From the NCBI RefSeq assembly GCF_900105245.1, contig NZ_FNSZ01000001.1:1550001-1614000 (forward strand): DNA of 64,000 nucleotides, given 5' to 3'. A program made the position numbers and the translations under genes. The DNA is from Streptomyces sp. 1222.5 (lineage in GTDB: Bacteria > Actinomycetota > Actinomycetes > Streptomycetales > Streptomycetaceae). The notes below the pieces were generated by a model. That model saw nothing but the letters and a program-made list of their open reading frames with translations. It made no database searches and was not told the origin of the DNA. Below, in pieces: positions 24,788-32,902 of this stretch (the stretch's first letter is position 1; each line of letters opens with the position of its first letter).

Positions 24788-26167
24788 GTGCTGCGAGCGT
24801 CACTGACGGCCGCCGCGGTCGTCGCCGCGCTGCTCGTCCCCGCCACCGCCCACGCCTCACCGGAGACCGGGGAGGCCGGTCCGGGCATCCCCCCGCTCAC
24901 CGACCGGCAGGGGCGGGTCCTCACCCTGCACGGCTGGAACATCGAGGACAAGACGCACCGGGGTGAGGAGGCCCTGACCGGCATCACCGAGCGCCATCTG
25001 CGCGACATGCGGGCCGAGGGCTTCGACTTCGCCCGGCTGTTGGTCTTCTGGGACGACCTGGAGCCGAGGCCCGGACAGTACAGCGAGAGCTACCTGCGCA
25101 GGATCGGCCGCATCCTGGACTGGGCCGACCGGTACGGCGTGAAGGTCGTGATCGACGCCCACCAGGACGTCTTCGGTCCCGCCTTCGGCCACCGCGGCAT
25201 ACCGGAGTGGGCGACCCGGACCGACGGACTGCCGTTCACCGCACATCCGGACGACTGGTTCGCCGAGTACTTCGAGCCCGCCGTGCAGCGCGCCTTCACC
25301 CATCTCTACGAGGACCGGGACCTGCGCACCGCCCAGGTACGGATCTGGCGCGTCCTCGCCACCCGATTCGCCCGCCATCCGGCCGTCCTCGGCTACGACC
25401 TGATCAACGAGCCGATGGGCGAGGCGCGTCCGGGCGAGGACCTGGCGACGGCGGCCCGCCGCGTCGAACGCGAACAGCTGACCCCCATGTACAACCGCCT
25501 CGCCGACGCGGTGCGTTCGGCCGACCGGGACGCCTGGGTGTTCGTCGAGCCCACCCCGATCGTGGGCGAGGGCGTACCGACCGGCCTCGGCCGCGTCCAC
25601 GACCCGCGCGTCGTGTACGCGCCGCACTTCTACGACTCCGCCATGGAGGCGGGCTCCGACTACGACCCCGGCGCCGGCTGGATCAAGGCGTACGAGCGGG
25701 CCGTCACCGCGTACCCGCAGCGGTACCGGGTGCCGGTCGTCGTCGGTGAATGGGGGCCGCCCGACAGCGCCCTGCCGCACATGAACCGCTTCTACCGGGA
25801 CGCCATGGCCTCCCTGAGCCGCTACGCCTCCGGCTGGGCGGGCTACGTGTGGTGCTACGGCGGCGGATACTGCGCGGTCGACGACGCAGGTTCCTTCCGC
25901 CCCAACAAGGAGCTGACCGCGGAGCCGTACGCGGAGAGCGTCGCGGGCACGGACGTCTCCGCCTCGTACGACGCCGGACGGGGTGTGTACCGGCTGTCGT
26001 ACCGCGCGGCTCCGCGCGGCTCGCGGGTGTCCGAGCTGTCCGTGCCGCCGGGCACCTGGCGGATCAGGGCCGGCGGCCGTGCGACCGTCGTACGCGGACC
26101 GGACGGACGGGCCCGGGTGCTGGCCGCTCCCGGCAGCCGGGTGACGGTCACCGTCGAGCGCGGCTGA
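24788..26167 (+). CDS. secreted GH5 glycosidase, endoglycoceramidase-like
   Basis: 459 residues from GTG 24788 with GGAGG at 24778-24782. Signal peptide with likely cleavage after AHA at residues 21-23. The GH5 barrel has LHGWNIEDK (48-56), the acid/base in INEP (Glu208) and the nucleophile in VGEWG (Glu321). The sequence LHGWN...DAHQD...GIPEWAT and the C-terminal beta domain (~370-459) match endoglycoceramidase-related enzymes, which cut the glycan from ceramide. Substrate could also be another beta-glycoside. It acts outside the cell. Convergent to the sialidase-fold gene, 38 nt between stops. Confidence 0.85.
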   Translation: MLRASLTAAAVVAALLVPATAHASPETGEAGPGIPPLTDRQGRVLTLHGWNIEDKTHRGEEALTGITERHLRDMRAEGFDFARLLVFWDDLEPRPGQYSESYLRRIGRILDWADRYGVKVVIDAHQDVFGPAFGHRGIPEWATRTDGLPFTAHPDDWFAEYFEPAVQRAFTHLYEDRDLRTAQVRIWRVLATRFARHPAVLGYDLINEPMGEARPGEDLATAARRVEREQLTPMYNRLADAVRSADRDAWVFVEPTPIVGEGVPTGLGRVHDPRVVYAPHFYDSAMEAGSDYDPGAGWIKAYERAVTAYPQRYRVPVVVGEWGPPDSALPHMNRFYRDAMASLSRYASGWAGYVWCYGGGYCAVDDAGSFRPNKELTAEPYAESVAGTDVSASYDAGRGVYRLSYRAAPRGSRVSELSVPPGTWRIRAGGRATVVRGPDGRARVLAAPGSRVTVTVERG

Positions 26168-26205
26168 CGCGGGGCGGCACACGGACTGCTCGGCCTCCGG
26201 GACCG

Positions 26206-27678
26206 TCACCCGGTGCGGAAAGTGCCGGAGTACACGTCCGTACGGTTCCGCGGTGTGCCGGAGTGGGTCTCGGTGAGCACCGCCCGCACCCCCTTGCCGT
26301 CCGCCACCAGGCCCTGGTAGTCGCCGAGGAAGTAGCCCCCGGAGAACGGCGCCTGCAGCCAGTCGAAGACCCGCGAGATCCGTCGTTCGGTCCTGCGCCT
26401 CGGGTCTCCGTGCGGCAGGGTGGCCAGCTGGTAGGCGGTGGGCAGGGTGCTGGTGTCGCCCGGCCCGAGGAAGCGCAGGTCGTAGTAGGTCAGCGCGACC
26501 GTGCCCCGCTGGTCGACCGCGATCGACGGTGAGAACGCCGGCACCTCCCGCGGGCTGATCAGCTCGGGACTGCCCCAGGTGCGTCCGCCGTCGGTGGAGC
26601 GCACCAGCTGGACGGAGTCGAACCTGCCGCCGGAGAAGTCCGAGCCCTCGTAGGCCATGTACAGCGTGCCCGTCCTGGGGTCGACCGCCGGGCTGGGCAG
26701 GGTCGCCGCGGCGCGCAGCGGCTTGGTGGGGTCGTTGGGGTCGACCTCCGGTACGGAGGTGTCCCGGGCCACGGTGACCGGGGCGCTCCAGGTCTCTCCG
26801 GCGTCCGTCGAGGTGACCACCGCGTAGTGGGCTTCGACGACGGTGCTCAGGTCGTCGGCGAGGGTGATCCGGTCGAAGAAGTCGTACAGGGTGCCGGTGC
26901 GCCGGTCGACGACGATCAGATGGCCGATGGTCTGGGTGTTGGGCACGGCGCCGGTGTCGACGAACCGCCGGGCCGCGCTCCAGGTGCGGCCGCCGTCGCG
27001 GGTGACGGAGAGGTAGCCCGGCCCGTCGAGGGAGCTGGGGCCGGGCGGGTCGTTGTCGAGGCGGTCCCAGACCTGGTAGGCCGTGCCCTTGCGGATCGGG
27101 TCGGCGGTGACCGAGGGCTTGTCGTTGAAGAACGGCTGCTCGTCGACGTGGGTGGTGGTGAGGTTGCGCCAGGTGCGGCCCCCGTCGCGGGACGTGGCGG
27201 CCAGGAGGGCGCTGCGGGTGCTCCTCGTGAAGTCGAAGCCCTCTCCGCCGGCGTAGACGGTGCCGTCCGGTCCGGTGCTCACCCAGGGGTCGGTGGCCCG
27301 TTCGTAGTCCGCGCCGCCGGGGGCGCACAGGCTGAACGGCAGCGTGCTCCGGTGGAAGGTGCGGCCGTCCGTGGTCCAGGACGCCGCCAGGCCGCGGGCG
27401 CCGCCGTCGTTCCAGCGGTCCTGCTGGAACACGGTGACCACGCGCTTCGTGTCGCGCGGATCGACGGACAGGTACGGCTCGACCTCTGTGCCCGGGTACA
27501 CGACGCTGTCGGGGTCCCTCGCGCCGATGGTGCAGCGCGCGTACGGGTCGCCCTGGGCCACCCTGACCAGAGGGGTGCCGCCGGCGTTCTGGTCCGCCGC
27601 GGCGGGGGGAGCGCCGGTGACGGTGACGAGCAGGAGCGCGGCGGTGGTGACGGCGGTGAGGGGCGCGAAGACGCGCAT
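26206..27678 (-). CDS. secreted sialidase-fold (BNR/Asp-box) protein
   Basis: 490 residues from ATG 27678 with GGAG upstream. Signal peptide ending near AAADQ (residue ~29). Four Asp-box repeats of the S/T-x-D-x-G-x-T-W type: SRDGGRTW (163-170), TRDGGRTW (226-233), STDAGETW (290-297), STDGGRTW (361-368), as in six-bladed propellers of sialidases. A full catalytic Arg triad cannot be confirmed by eye, so it may be an exo-sialidase or a non-enzymatic propeller. Its place next to an endoglycoceramidase-like enzyme hints at degradation of sialylated glycolipids. Confidence 0.75.
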   Translation of the reverse strand: MRVFAPLTAVTTAALLLVTVTGAPPAAADQNAGGTPLVRVAQGDPYARCTIGARDPDSVVYPGTEVEPYLSVDPRDTKRVVTVFQQDRWNDGGARGLAASWTTDGRTFHRSTLPFSLCAPGGADYERATDPWVSTGPDGTVYAGGEGFDFTRSTRSALLAATSRDGGRTWRNLTTTHVDEQPFFNDKPSVTADPIRKGTAYQVWDRLDNDPPGPSSLDGPGYLSVTRDGGRTWSAARRFVDTGAVPNTQTIGHLIVVDRRTGTLYDFFDRITLADDLSTVVEAHYAVVTSTDAGETWSAPVTVARDTSVPEVDPNDPTKPLRAAATLPSPAVDPRTGTLYMAYEGSDFSGGRFDSVQLVRSTDGGRTWGSPELISPREVPAFSPSIAVDQRGTVALTYYDLRFLGPGDTSTLPTAYQLATLPHGDPRRRTERRISRVFDWLQAPFSGGYFLGDYQGLVADGKGVRAVLTETHSGTPRNRTDVYSGTFRTG

Positions 27679-27843
27679 GCAGGATCTCCTCCGGGCCGGC
27701 GGGGGTGCGGGGCCGCCGTCGTCGGGGCGGCCGAGGGCGCGGAGGTGTACCGGAACTCAGGAGTGGGACGACTCCGCTCGATCCTTCTCGGCGCCGGGGC
27801 CGAAGTCCTTGATGGGCCGAACGGCGGAGTCCTCCCCAGGAGG

Positions 27844-27933
27844 CGTCGACGAGCACGGCGGAGCCGACCGGCGGGTACCGCCGGTCGGCGTCGACGAGCA
27901 CGGCGGAGCCGACCGGCGGGTACCGCCGGTCGG
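27844..27933. repeat. two exact tandem copies of a 45 bp hairpin unit
   Basis: Unit 1 is 27844-27888 and unit 2 is 27889-27933, identical by eye. Each unit contains CGTCGACGAGCACGGCGGAG followed by an 11 bp perfect hairpin CCGACCGGCGG-GTA-CCGCCGGTCGG (27864-27888 and 27909-27933). In the second unit the stem extends to 15 bp (27905-27937). Confidence 0.9.
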
Positions 27934-27937
27934 CTCC
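27905..27937 (-). terminator. strong hairpin after the small secreted-protein gene
   Basis: A 15 bp perfect stem with a GTA loop, 26 nt beyond the stop of the minus-strand gene at 27964. The tandem copy at 27864-27888 gives a second hairpin in series. Confidence 0.7.
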
Positions 27938-27963
27938 TTGGTCGTGCGACTTCTACGGGAAGA

Positions 27964-28170
27964 TCACGTGATCGACTGCGTGGTCCCGTCGGGCAGCGCG
28001 CAGACGTAGCCGGCGTAGGGGCGTGCCGTGACCTGTCCGCCGGCGGCCGTGCACTCGTCCCTGGTCATGTTCGGAGACGAGGCGGCCGCGGCACCGACCG
28101 CGCCGACCGCGCTGATGCCGGCAAGGGTGGCCGCGGCCAGGGCGAGGCCCAGGATCCTTCGCATGCGCAT
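27964..28170 (-). CDS. small secreted protein with two cysteines (68 aa)
   Basis: ATG 28170 follows GAGGAGGAGAAGTC. A signal peptide with MRMRRIL and an alanine-rich core ends near AAASS (residue ~31). The mature ~37 residues contain two cysteines (ECTAAGG and YVCALPDG), enough for one disulfide. I do not recognise a family. It follows another small secreted protein gene on the same strand and is closed by tandem hairpins. Confidence 0.7.
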   Translation of the reverse strand: MRMRRILGLALAAATLAGISAVGAVGAAAASSPNMTRDECTAAGGQVTARPYAGYVCALPDGTTQSIT

Positions 28171-28294
28171 GACTTCTCCTCCTCTCGGGCGCCGTCGTTC
28201 GGCCTCCGGGAAGGAGAAGTCTCAGGACGAGGGCGCCCTCCGAATCAGCATGGGCGCTGCGCGTGAGGCCCGCGAGCGGACCTCGCGCGGGCCT

Positions 28295-28570
28295 CTACCG
28301 GGGTTCGTGGGCCGCCGCCCGGCAGGCACCGTTCGCAGCGCCGCCTGCCACCCCGGCCCCGGTCAACCCGGTCACACAGCCCTGCAAGTCTCCGACCACG
28401 CCACGGCCGCAGGCCGCGGTGACGGAGTCGGAGGCGGCGGCACCGGCCTGCGTGGCCATCTGCGTGCAGGCGGGGATGTCCGCGCGGGCCGCGGGGGCGG
28501 TGAGGACCGCGCCGCCGAGGGTGAGGGCCAGTGCGGCGAGGACACCGGCCGTACGGGTCGGGCTGCGCAT
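28295..28570 (-). CDS. small secreted protein with four cysteines (91 aa)
   Basis: ATG 28570 starts MRSPTRTAGVLAALALTLGGAVLTAPAARA, a clean signal peptide with an ARA cleavage site. The mature ~60 residues are Ala/Gly-rich with four cysteines (ACTQM, AACGRG, GCVTG, GACRAA) in helical spacing. GGTGG and a weaker GGAGAG lie upstream. No family recognised; it resembles small secreted Streptomyces proteins of unknown role. A longer frame upstream exists only because the tRNA region is open. Confidence 0.68.
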   Translation of the reverse strand: MRSPTRTAGVLAALALTLGGAVLTAPAARADIPACTQMATQAGAAASDSVTAACGRGVVGDLQGCVTGLTGAGVAGGAANGACRAAAHEPR

Positions 28571-28768
28571 GGGCAACCACCTGCTCTCCAGGCGTCGTTG
28601 GTCGCGCCCTCTCCGGCCGGAGACGATGACTCCGGACCGGACGGGGACGCACCCGGACCTCTGCTCGCGGCCCCTCACTCCAGCGTCGCACCCTCTCCCC
28701 CGCCCGTCCTGGGCAGCCGGGGCCGACGCACCGCCACGGCTGCGACCGCCACGGGCCGGACGCACGGA

Positions 28769-28800
28769 AGGCCGTCCTCCCCTGTGTGAGAGAACGGCCT
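28769..28800 (-). terminator. terminator of tRNA-Pro copy 2
   Basis: AGGCCGT (28769-28775) pairs with ACGGCCT (28794-28800) around a loop that includes CTCCCC/TGAGAG. It lies 20 nt beyond the tRNA 3' end; on the minus strand the stem ends GGCCTT. Its ACGGCCTCCG element recurs behind copy 3 and at 2228-2237. Confidence 0.7.
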
Positions 28801-28820
28801 CCGACCTGCGAAAAGCATGG

Positions 28821-28894
<74 letters not shown>

Positions 28895-29010
28895 ATGCGC
28901 TCACTCGCGGTGACCCGCGTGATCGCGCGAACAGAACTTTACCCCACGTCCGGGGGTGCGCCGAAGAGGGCCTCGCGGGACGTGGCGGGGCGCAGGGGGA
29001 CAATCGGCGT

Positions 29011-29529
29011 ATGACCAGTGAGGGCGGTGCTCGGGCCAGGGACCGGGACGTGGACGGGAGGGCCCGCAACGCGCGGCCCCGGGACGGGCTTGGCCGGCCG
29101 CTGCCCCACGGCGCCGAGGGCGTGGCCCGGCAGCCGGAGGGTGTCGTACGGGCGCCGTCGGAGACGGTCGCGGAGGCGCAGACGCTGCTGGACGCGGGCA
29201 GGCCGTTCCACGCGCACGAGGTGTTCGAGGACGCCTGGAAGTCGGGCCCGGAGGACGAGCGGACCCTGTGGCGCGGGCTGGCCCAGCTGGCGGTGGGGCT
29301 CACGCACGCGGCACGGGGGAACACCGTCGGCGGGGCGCGCCTGCTGCGGCGGGGCGCGGGCGCGGTCGAGGAGTGGGAGTCGCAGCGGGGCGAGGACCGG
29401 CCGTACGGGCTGGATCTCGCCGGGCTCGCCCGCTGGGCGCGGGAGCTGGCCGGACGCGTGGCGGAGGGGGCCGGGCCGGTGGACGCCCGCGACGAGGCGC
29501 CCCGGCTCGGGTGGCGAGAGCCCCGATGA
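29011..29529 (+). CDS. DUF309 family protein
   Basis: 172 residues from ATG 29011. The first ~50 residues are polar and poorly ordered. The core ETVAEAQTLLDAGRPFHAHEVFEDAWKSGPEDERTLWRGLAQLAVGLTHAARGNTVGGARLLRRG is the DUF309 helical pair with its FHAHEVFEDAWK motif. The role of this family is unknown. It is near the cobF gene (55 nt gap), but a link to cobalamin is not implied by the sequence. Confidence 0.85.
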   Translation: MTSEGGARARDRDVDGRARNARPRDGLGRPLPHGAEGVARQPEGVVRAPSETVAEAQTLLDAGRPFHAHEVFEDAWKSGPEDERTLWRGLAQLAVGLTHAARGNTVGGARLLRRGAGAVEEWESQRGEDRPYGLDLAGLARWARELAGRVAEGAGPVDARDEAPRLGWREPR

Positions 29530-29584
29530 CGGTGCCCGCCGAGGCGGTGGACGGCTCGTCATGGGCATGCGGCAGACTCGGGGC

Positions 29585-30358
29585 GTGCGAAAGATTCATG
29601 TCATCGGTATCGGCGCGGGCGACCCCGACCAGCTGACCCTGCAGGCGGTCAAGGCGCTGCGGAGCACGGACGTGTTCTTCCTGCTGGACAAGGGCGAGGT
29701 GAAGAACGACCTGACCCAGCTCCGCCGGGACATCCTCGACGCACATCTGCCCGAGGGGTCGTACCGCCTGGTGGAGGCCCGGGATCCGGAGCGGGACCGG
29801 AAGGCGGGCGGAGCGGCGTACTCGCCCGCCGTGGAGGACTGGCGCAGTGCGCGCGCCGGGATCTACGAGCGGCTGATCGGCGAGGAGCTGGGCGAGGACG
29901 GCACCGGCGCGTTCCTGGTGTGGGGGGATCCCGCGCTGTACGACAGCACGCTGGGGATTCTCCAGGAAGTGCTGGCGGCCGGCCGGGTGGCGTTCGAGTA
30001 CGAGGTGGTGCCCGGCATCAGCAGCGTCTCCTCGCTGGTGGCGCGGCACCGCACGGGCCTGAACCGGGTGGCCCGGCCGGTGCAGATCACCACCGGGCGG
30101 CGGCTGTCCGAGGGCTTCCCGCCGGGGGTGGACGACGTGGTCGTGATGCTGGACGCCCACCAGGTGTTCCGGCGGTACGCCGACGAGGACATGGACATCT
30201 ACTGGGGGGCCTACATCGGCACCCCGGACGAGATCCTCGTCTCCGGCCCGATCGCCGAGGCCGGCCCCCGCATCGAGCGGCTGCGTGCCGAGGCCCGCGA
30301 ACGCAAGGGCTGGATCATGGACACGTATCTGCTCCGCAGGAACAGCACGGAGGACTGA
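29585..30358 (+). CDS. cobF: precorrin-6A synthase (deacetylating)
   Basis: 257 residues from GTG 29585, which gives VRKIHVIGIGAGDPDQLTLQAV, the usual CobF start; ATG at 29561 or 29567 would only add a few residues. Class III tetrapyrrole methyltransferase fold: GAGDPD near residue 10, VWGDPALYDST (SAM loop) and VPGISSVSSL. CobF removes the acetyl group and methylates C-1 of precorrin-5 in the aerobic cobalamin pathway. The precorrin-6A reductase gene cobK lies 49 nt away on the other strand, converging, so the next pathway step is beside it. Confidence 0.93.
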   Translation: MRKIHVIGIGAGDPDQLTLQAVKALRSTDVFFLLDKGEVKNDLTQLRRDILDAHLPEGSYRLVEARDPERDRKAGGAAYSPAVEDWRSARAGIYERLIGEELGEDGTGAFLVWGDPALYDSTLGILQEVLAAGRVAFEYEVVPGISSVSSLVARHRTGLNRVARPVQITTGRRLSEGFPPGVDDVVVMLDAHQVFRRYADEDMDIYWGAYIGTPDEILVSGPIAEAGPRIERLRAEARERKGWIMDTYLLRRNSTED

Positions 30359-30407
30359 CCGCGTCGCGCCCGACGGGACCGCACCGCGCTCCCCCCGGGC
30401 CCGGTGG

Positions 30408-31154
30408 TCATCCCGGGGTGAGCCCCAGCGCCGTCAGGGTGGCCGGGACGTCGGGTGCCGTGCGTACTCCGGGGGGCAGGGCGGGACGGCGTACGACGAG
30501 GACGGGCAGGCGGAGGTCCCGGGCCGCCGTCAGTTTCGCGGACGTCGCCTCGCCTCCGCTGTCCTTCGTGACCAGGACGTCGATCCGGTGGGCGCGGAGC
30601 AGTTCCGTCTCGTCGGCCACCGTGAACGGGCCGCGGGCCAGGATCACTTCGGCGTCCGGGGGCAGCGGCGGTTCGGGCGGGTCGACCGACCGGACGACGA
30701 AGTGCCGGTCCGTCAGACCGGCGAAGGCCGCGAGGCCCAGGCGTCCGGTGCTGAGGAACACCCGGCGGCCGAAGCGGGGCAGCGCCCGGGCGGCCGCGTC
30801 GAGGGAGGGGACGGAGGTCCAGTCGTCTCCGGGGCCGGCACGCCAGCCGGGGCGGCGCAGAACGACCGCGGGGACCCCGGTGGCCGCCGCCGCGCGGGCC
30901 GCGTTGGCCGTGATCGTCCCGGCGAACGGATGGGTGGCGTCCACCAGGGCGTCCACCCGGTGTGCGCGCAGCCAGTCGGCGAGGCCGTCCGCGCCGCCGA
31001 AGCCGCCGGTCCGGACATCGCCCGCCAGCGCGCCCGGCCGGGCGACGCGGCCGGCCAGCGAGGTGGTGACCCGGACGCCGGGGCGGGCGGCGAGTTCGGC
31101 GGCGAGACGGCGGGCCTCGGTGGTGCCGCCGAGGATCAGGACGTGCGGGGGCAT
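30408..31154 (-). CDS. cobK: precorrin-6A reductase
   Basis: 248 residues from ATG 31154. Starts HVLILGGTTEARRLAAEL, the NADPH-binding start of CobK/CbiJ, with DATHPFAGTITANAARAA, a highly conserved family stretch, and VTKDSGGEATSAKLTAARDLRLPVLVVRRP near the end. It reduces precorrin-6A to precorrin-6B with NADPH. Convergent with cobF, which makes its substrate. The other cobalamin genes are not in the window. Confidence 0.94.
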   Translation of the reverse strand: MPPHVLILGGTTEARRLAAELAARPGVRVTTSLAGRVARPGALAGDVRTGGFGGADGLADWLRAHRVDALVDATHPFAGTITANAARAAAATGVPAVVLRRPGWRAGPGDDWTSVPSLDAAARALPRFGRRVFLSTGRLGLAAFAGLTDRHFVVRSVDPPEPPLPPDAEVILARGPFTVADETELLRAHRIDVLVTKDSGGEATSAKLTAARDLRLPVLVVRRPALPPGVRTAPDVPATLTALGLTPG

Positions 31155-31215
31155 GGGGGTGAGCGTACCGAGGTCGTTCGGCGCGATCCGCCGCCCGGGT
31201 CGCTACGGTCGGGCC

Positions 31216-31995
31216 ATGGAATCCGTGCGTGCCGTACTGATCGACATCGACGGTGTCCTCACCGTCTCGTGGCAGCCGCTGCCGGGCGCGGTGGAGGCGC
31301 TGGAGCGGATCCGCGCGGCCGGTCTCGACGTGGCCCTGGTGACCAACACGACCTCACGCACGCGGGCGTCGATCGCCGAGGCCCTCTCGGCGGCCGGTTT
31401 CGCGGTGGACGCCGACGACGTCCTCACCGCGCCCGCCGCCACGGCCGCGTACCTCGCCGAGCACTTTCCCGGCGCCCGTTGCACGCTGCTCAACAGCGGG
31501 GACATCGGGGAGGACCTGGGGGACATCACGGTGGTCGACGACCGTCCCGACGTGGTCGTCCTCGGCGGTGCCGGACCGGAGTTCGACTACGCTGCGCTGA
31601 ACCGTGCCTTCGGCCATCTCCAGCAGGGTGCCGAGCTGATCGCCATGCACCGCAATCTGTACTGGCGGACCGACGCCGGGCTGCAACTGGACTCGGGGGC
31701 CTTCCTGGTGGGGCTGGAGAAGGCCGCGCGGGTGGAGGCGGCGATCACGGGCAAGCCGTCGCGGGCGTTCTTCGAGGCGGCGCTGGCCCGGGTGGGCAGG
31801 AGTGCCGCGGACGCGCTGATGGTGGGCGACGACATCGAGTCGGACGTGCTCGCGGCGCAGCGGGCCGGGCTCACGGGGGTGCTGGTGCGGACCGGCAAGT
31901 ACCAGCGGGAGACGCACGAGCGGGCGAGCGGCACCCCGGACCACGTGGTGGACTCCTTCGCGGACCTGCCGGCGCTGCTGGGGCTGACACCGTGA
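31216..31995 (+). CDS. HAD-superfamily phosphatase (NagD/LHPP-like)
   Basis: 259 residues from ATG 31216. HAD motif I DIDGVL (residues 9-14), motif II NTTS (44-47), motif III Lys in ITGKPSRAFFEAAL, motif IV GDDIESDV. The C2 cap between motifs II and III places it with NagD/LHPP-type phosphatases of small phosphorylated metabolites. Substrate unknown. Divergent from cobK with 61 nt between; no operator is obvious. Confidence 0.9.
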   Translation: MESVRAVLIDIDGVLTVSWQPLPGAVEALERIRAAGLDVALVTNTTSRTRASIAEALSAAGFAVDADDVLTAPAATAAYLAEHFPGARCTLLNSGDIGEDLGDITVVDDRPDVVVLGGAGPEFDYAALNRAFGHLQQGAELIAMHRNLYWRTDAGLQLDSGAFLVGLEKAARVEAAITGKPSRAFFEAALARVGRSAADALMVGDDIESDVLAAQRAGLTGVLVRTGKYQRETHERASGTPDHVVDSFADLPALLGLTP

Positions 31996-32030
31996 CGTCC
32001 CGAGTCGAGCCGACGCCGTGAACCCGTGTC

Positions 32031-32807
32031 TCAGCGGAGGAGCAGTTGTACTCCGCCCACGACGGTCGCCGCGATCACGAGTTGTTCGAAGAGTCGTTGG
32101 TTGATCCTGTTCACAGCCCATTTGCCGAACAGAGCTCCGGGCACGACGAACACCGCGAGCGCGGCGTCGAGGAGCAGCGAGCGTCCGTCGATGAGACCCA
32201 GGCCCGCACTGAACGGCACCTTCGACACGTTCACGATGAGGAAGAAGAACGCCGAGGTTCCCAGGAAGCCCAGCTTCCGGAAACCGGCGGACAACAGGTA
32301 CATCGACATCACCGGGCCGCCCGCGTTGGCGACCATCGTGGTGAACCCGCCGAGCACGCCGTAGGAGCGGGCCTTCATCCGGCCCGCCCGGGTGGTGACC
32401 TCGTCCGGCGCGTCCGCGGTCGCCTCCTCGCGGCGCCGGCGCCACAGGGTGACGCCGGCCATCAGCAGCAGGATCGCGCCGATCGAGGTCCGGACGATCC
32501 CGTCGCCGGCCCACACCAGGAACAGCGTGCCGGCCACCACGCCCGCCGCGACGGCCGGGAACAGCCGCCACAGCGTGGGCCAGTGGGCATGCCGCCGGTA
32601 GGTGAGGACGGCGAGCACGTCGCCGACGATCAGGACGGGCAGCAGCACGCCGGTGGAGGCGCGGGCGGGCAGGACGGCCGCGAAGATCGCGAGGCTGACC
32701 GTGTTGGCCCCGCTGACCGCGGTCTTGGAGAAGCCGACCAGAAGGGCCGCGAAGGCGAGGGCGGCGAACTCCCAGCAGGAGAGGTGCCAGAGCGTCATCG
32801 TGTTCAT
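32031..32807 (-). CDS. TauE/SafE-family membrane exporter
   Basis: 258 residues from ATG 32807. About eight hydrophobic segments in two repeats; the TauE signature appears in VGFSKTAVSGANTVSLAIFA and in GGFTTMVANAGGPVMSMYLL. Members move sulfite, sulfoacetate or other anions across the membrane. The protein lies between a HAD phosphatase and a fatty-acid ligase, giving no substrate hint. A short AT-richer stretch (32808-32902) separates it from the ligase. Confidence 0.9.
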   Translation of the reverse strand: MNTMTLWHLSCWEFAALAFAALLVGFSKTAVSGANTVSLAIFAAVLPARASTGVLLPVLIVGDVLAVLTYRRHAHWPTLWRLFPAVAAGVVAGTLFLVWAGDGIVRTSIGAILLLMAGVTLWRRRREEATADAPDEVTTRAGRMKARSYGVLGGFTTMVANAGGPVMSMYLLSAGFRKLGFLGTSAFFFLIVNVSKVPFSAGLGLIDGRSLLLDAALAVFVVPGALFGKWAVNRINQRLFEQLVIAATVVGGVQLLLR

Positions 32808-32902
32808 GCGGGAACCGATGTTATGTCCGGACAAGCCTCCGGCGTAAGCACTGTCTCGCCAGATGGCACCTGCCGCGGTTCCCGCCGCGCCGGCCCCGCC
32901 CG

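Noticed and set aside
24857..27901. 1014-residue minus-strand open frame
   Set aside because: It crosses the GH5 gene antisense and is Arg/Pro-rich with no domain; it is a GC-bias shadow.
27844..27933. CRISPR array
   Set aside because: Only two units with no spacers; each is a hairpin.
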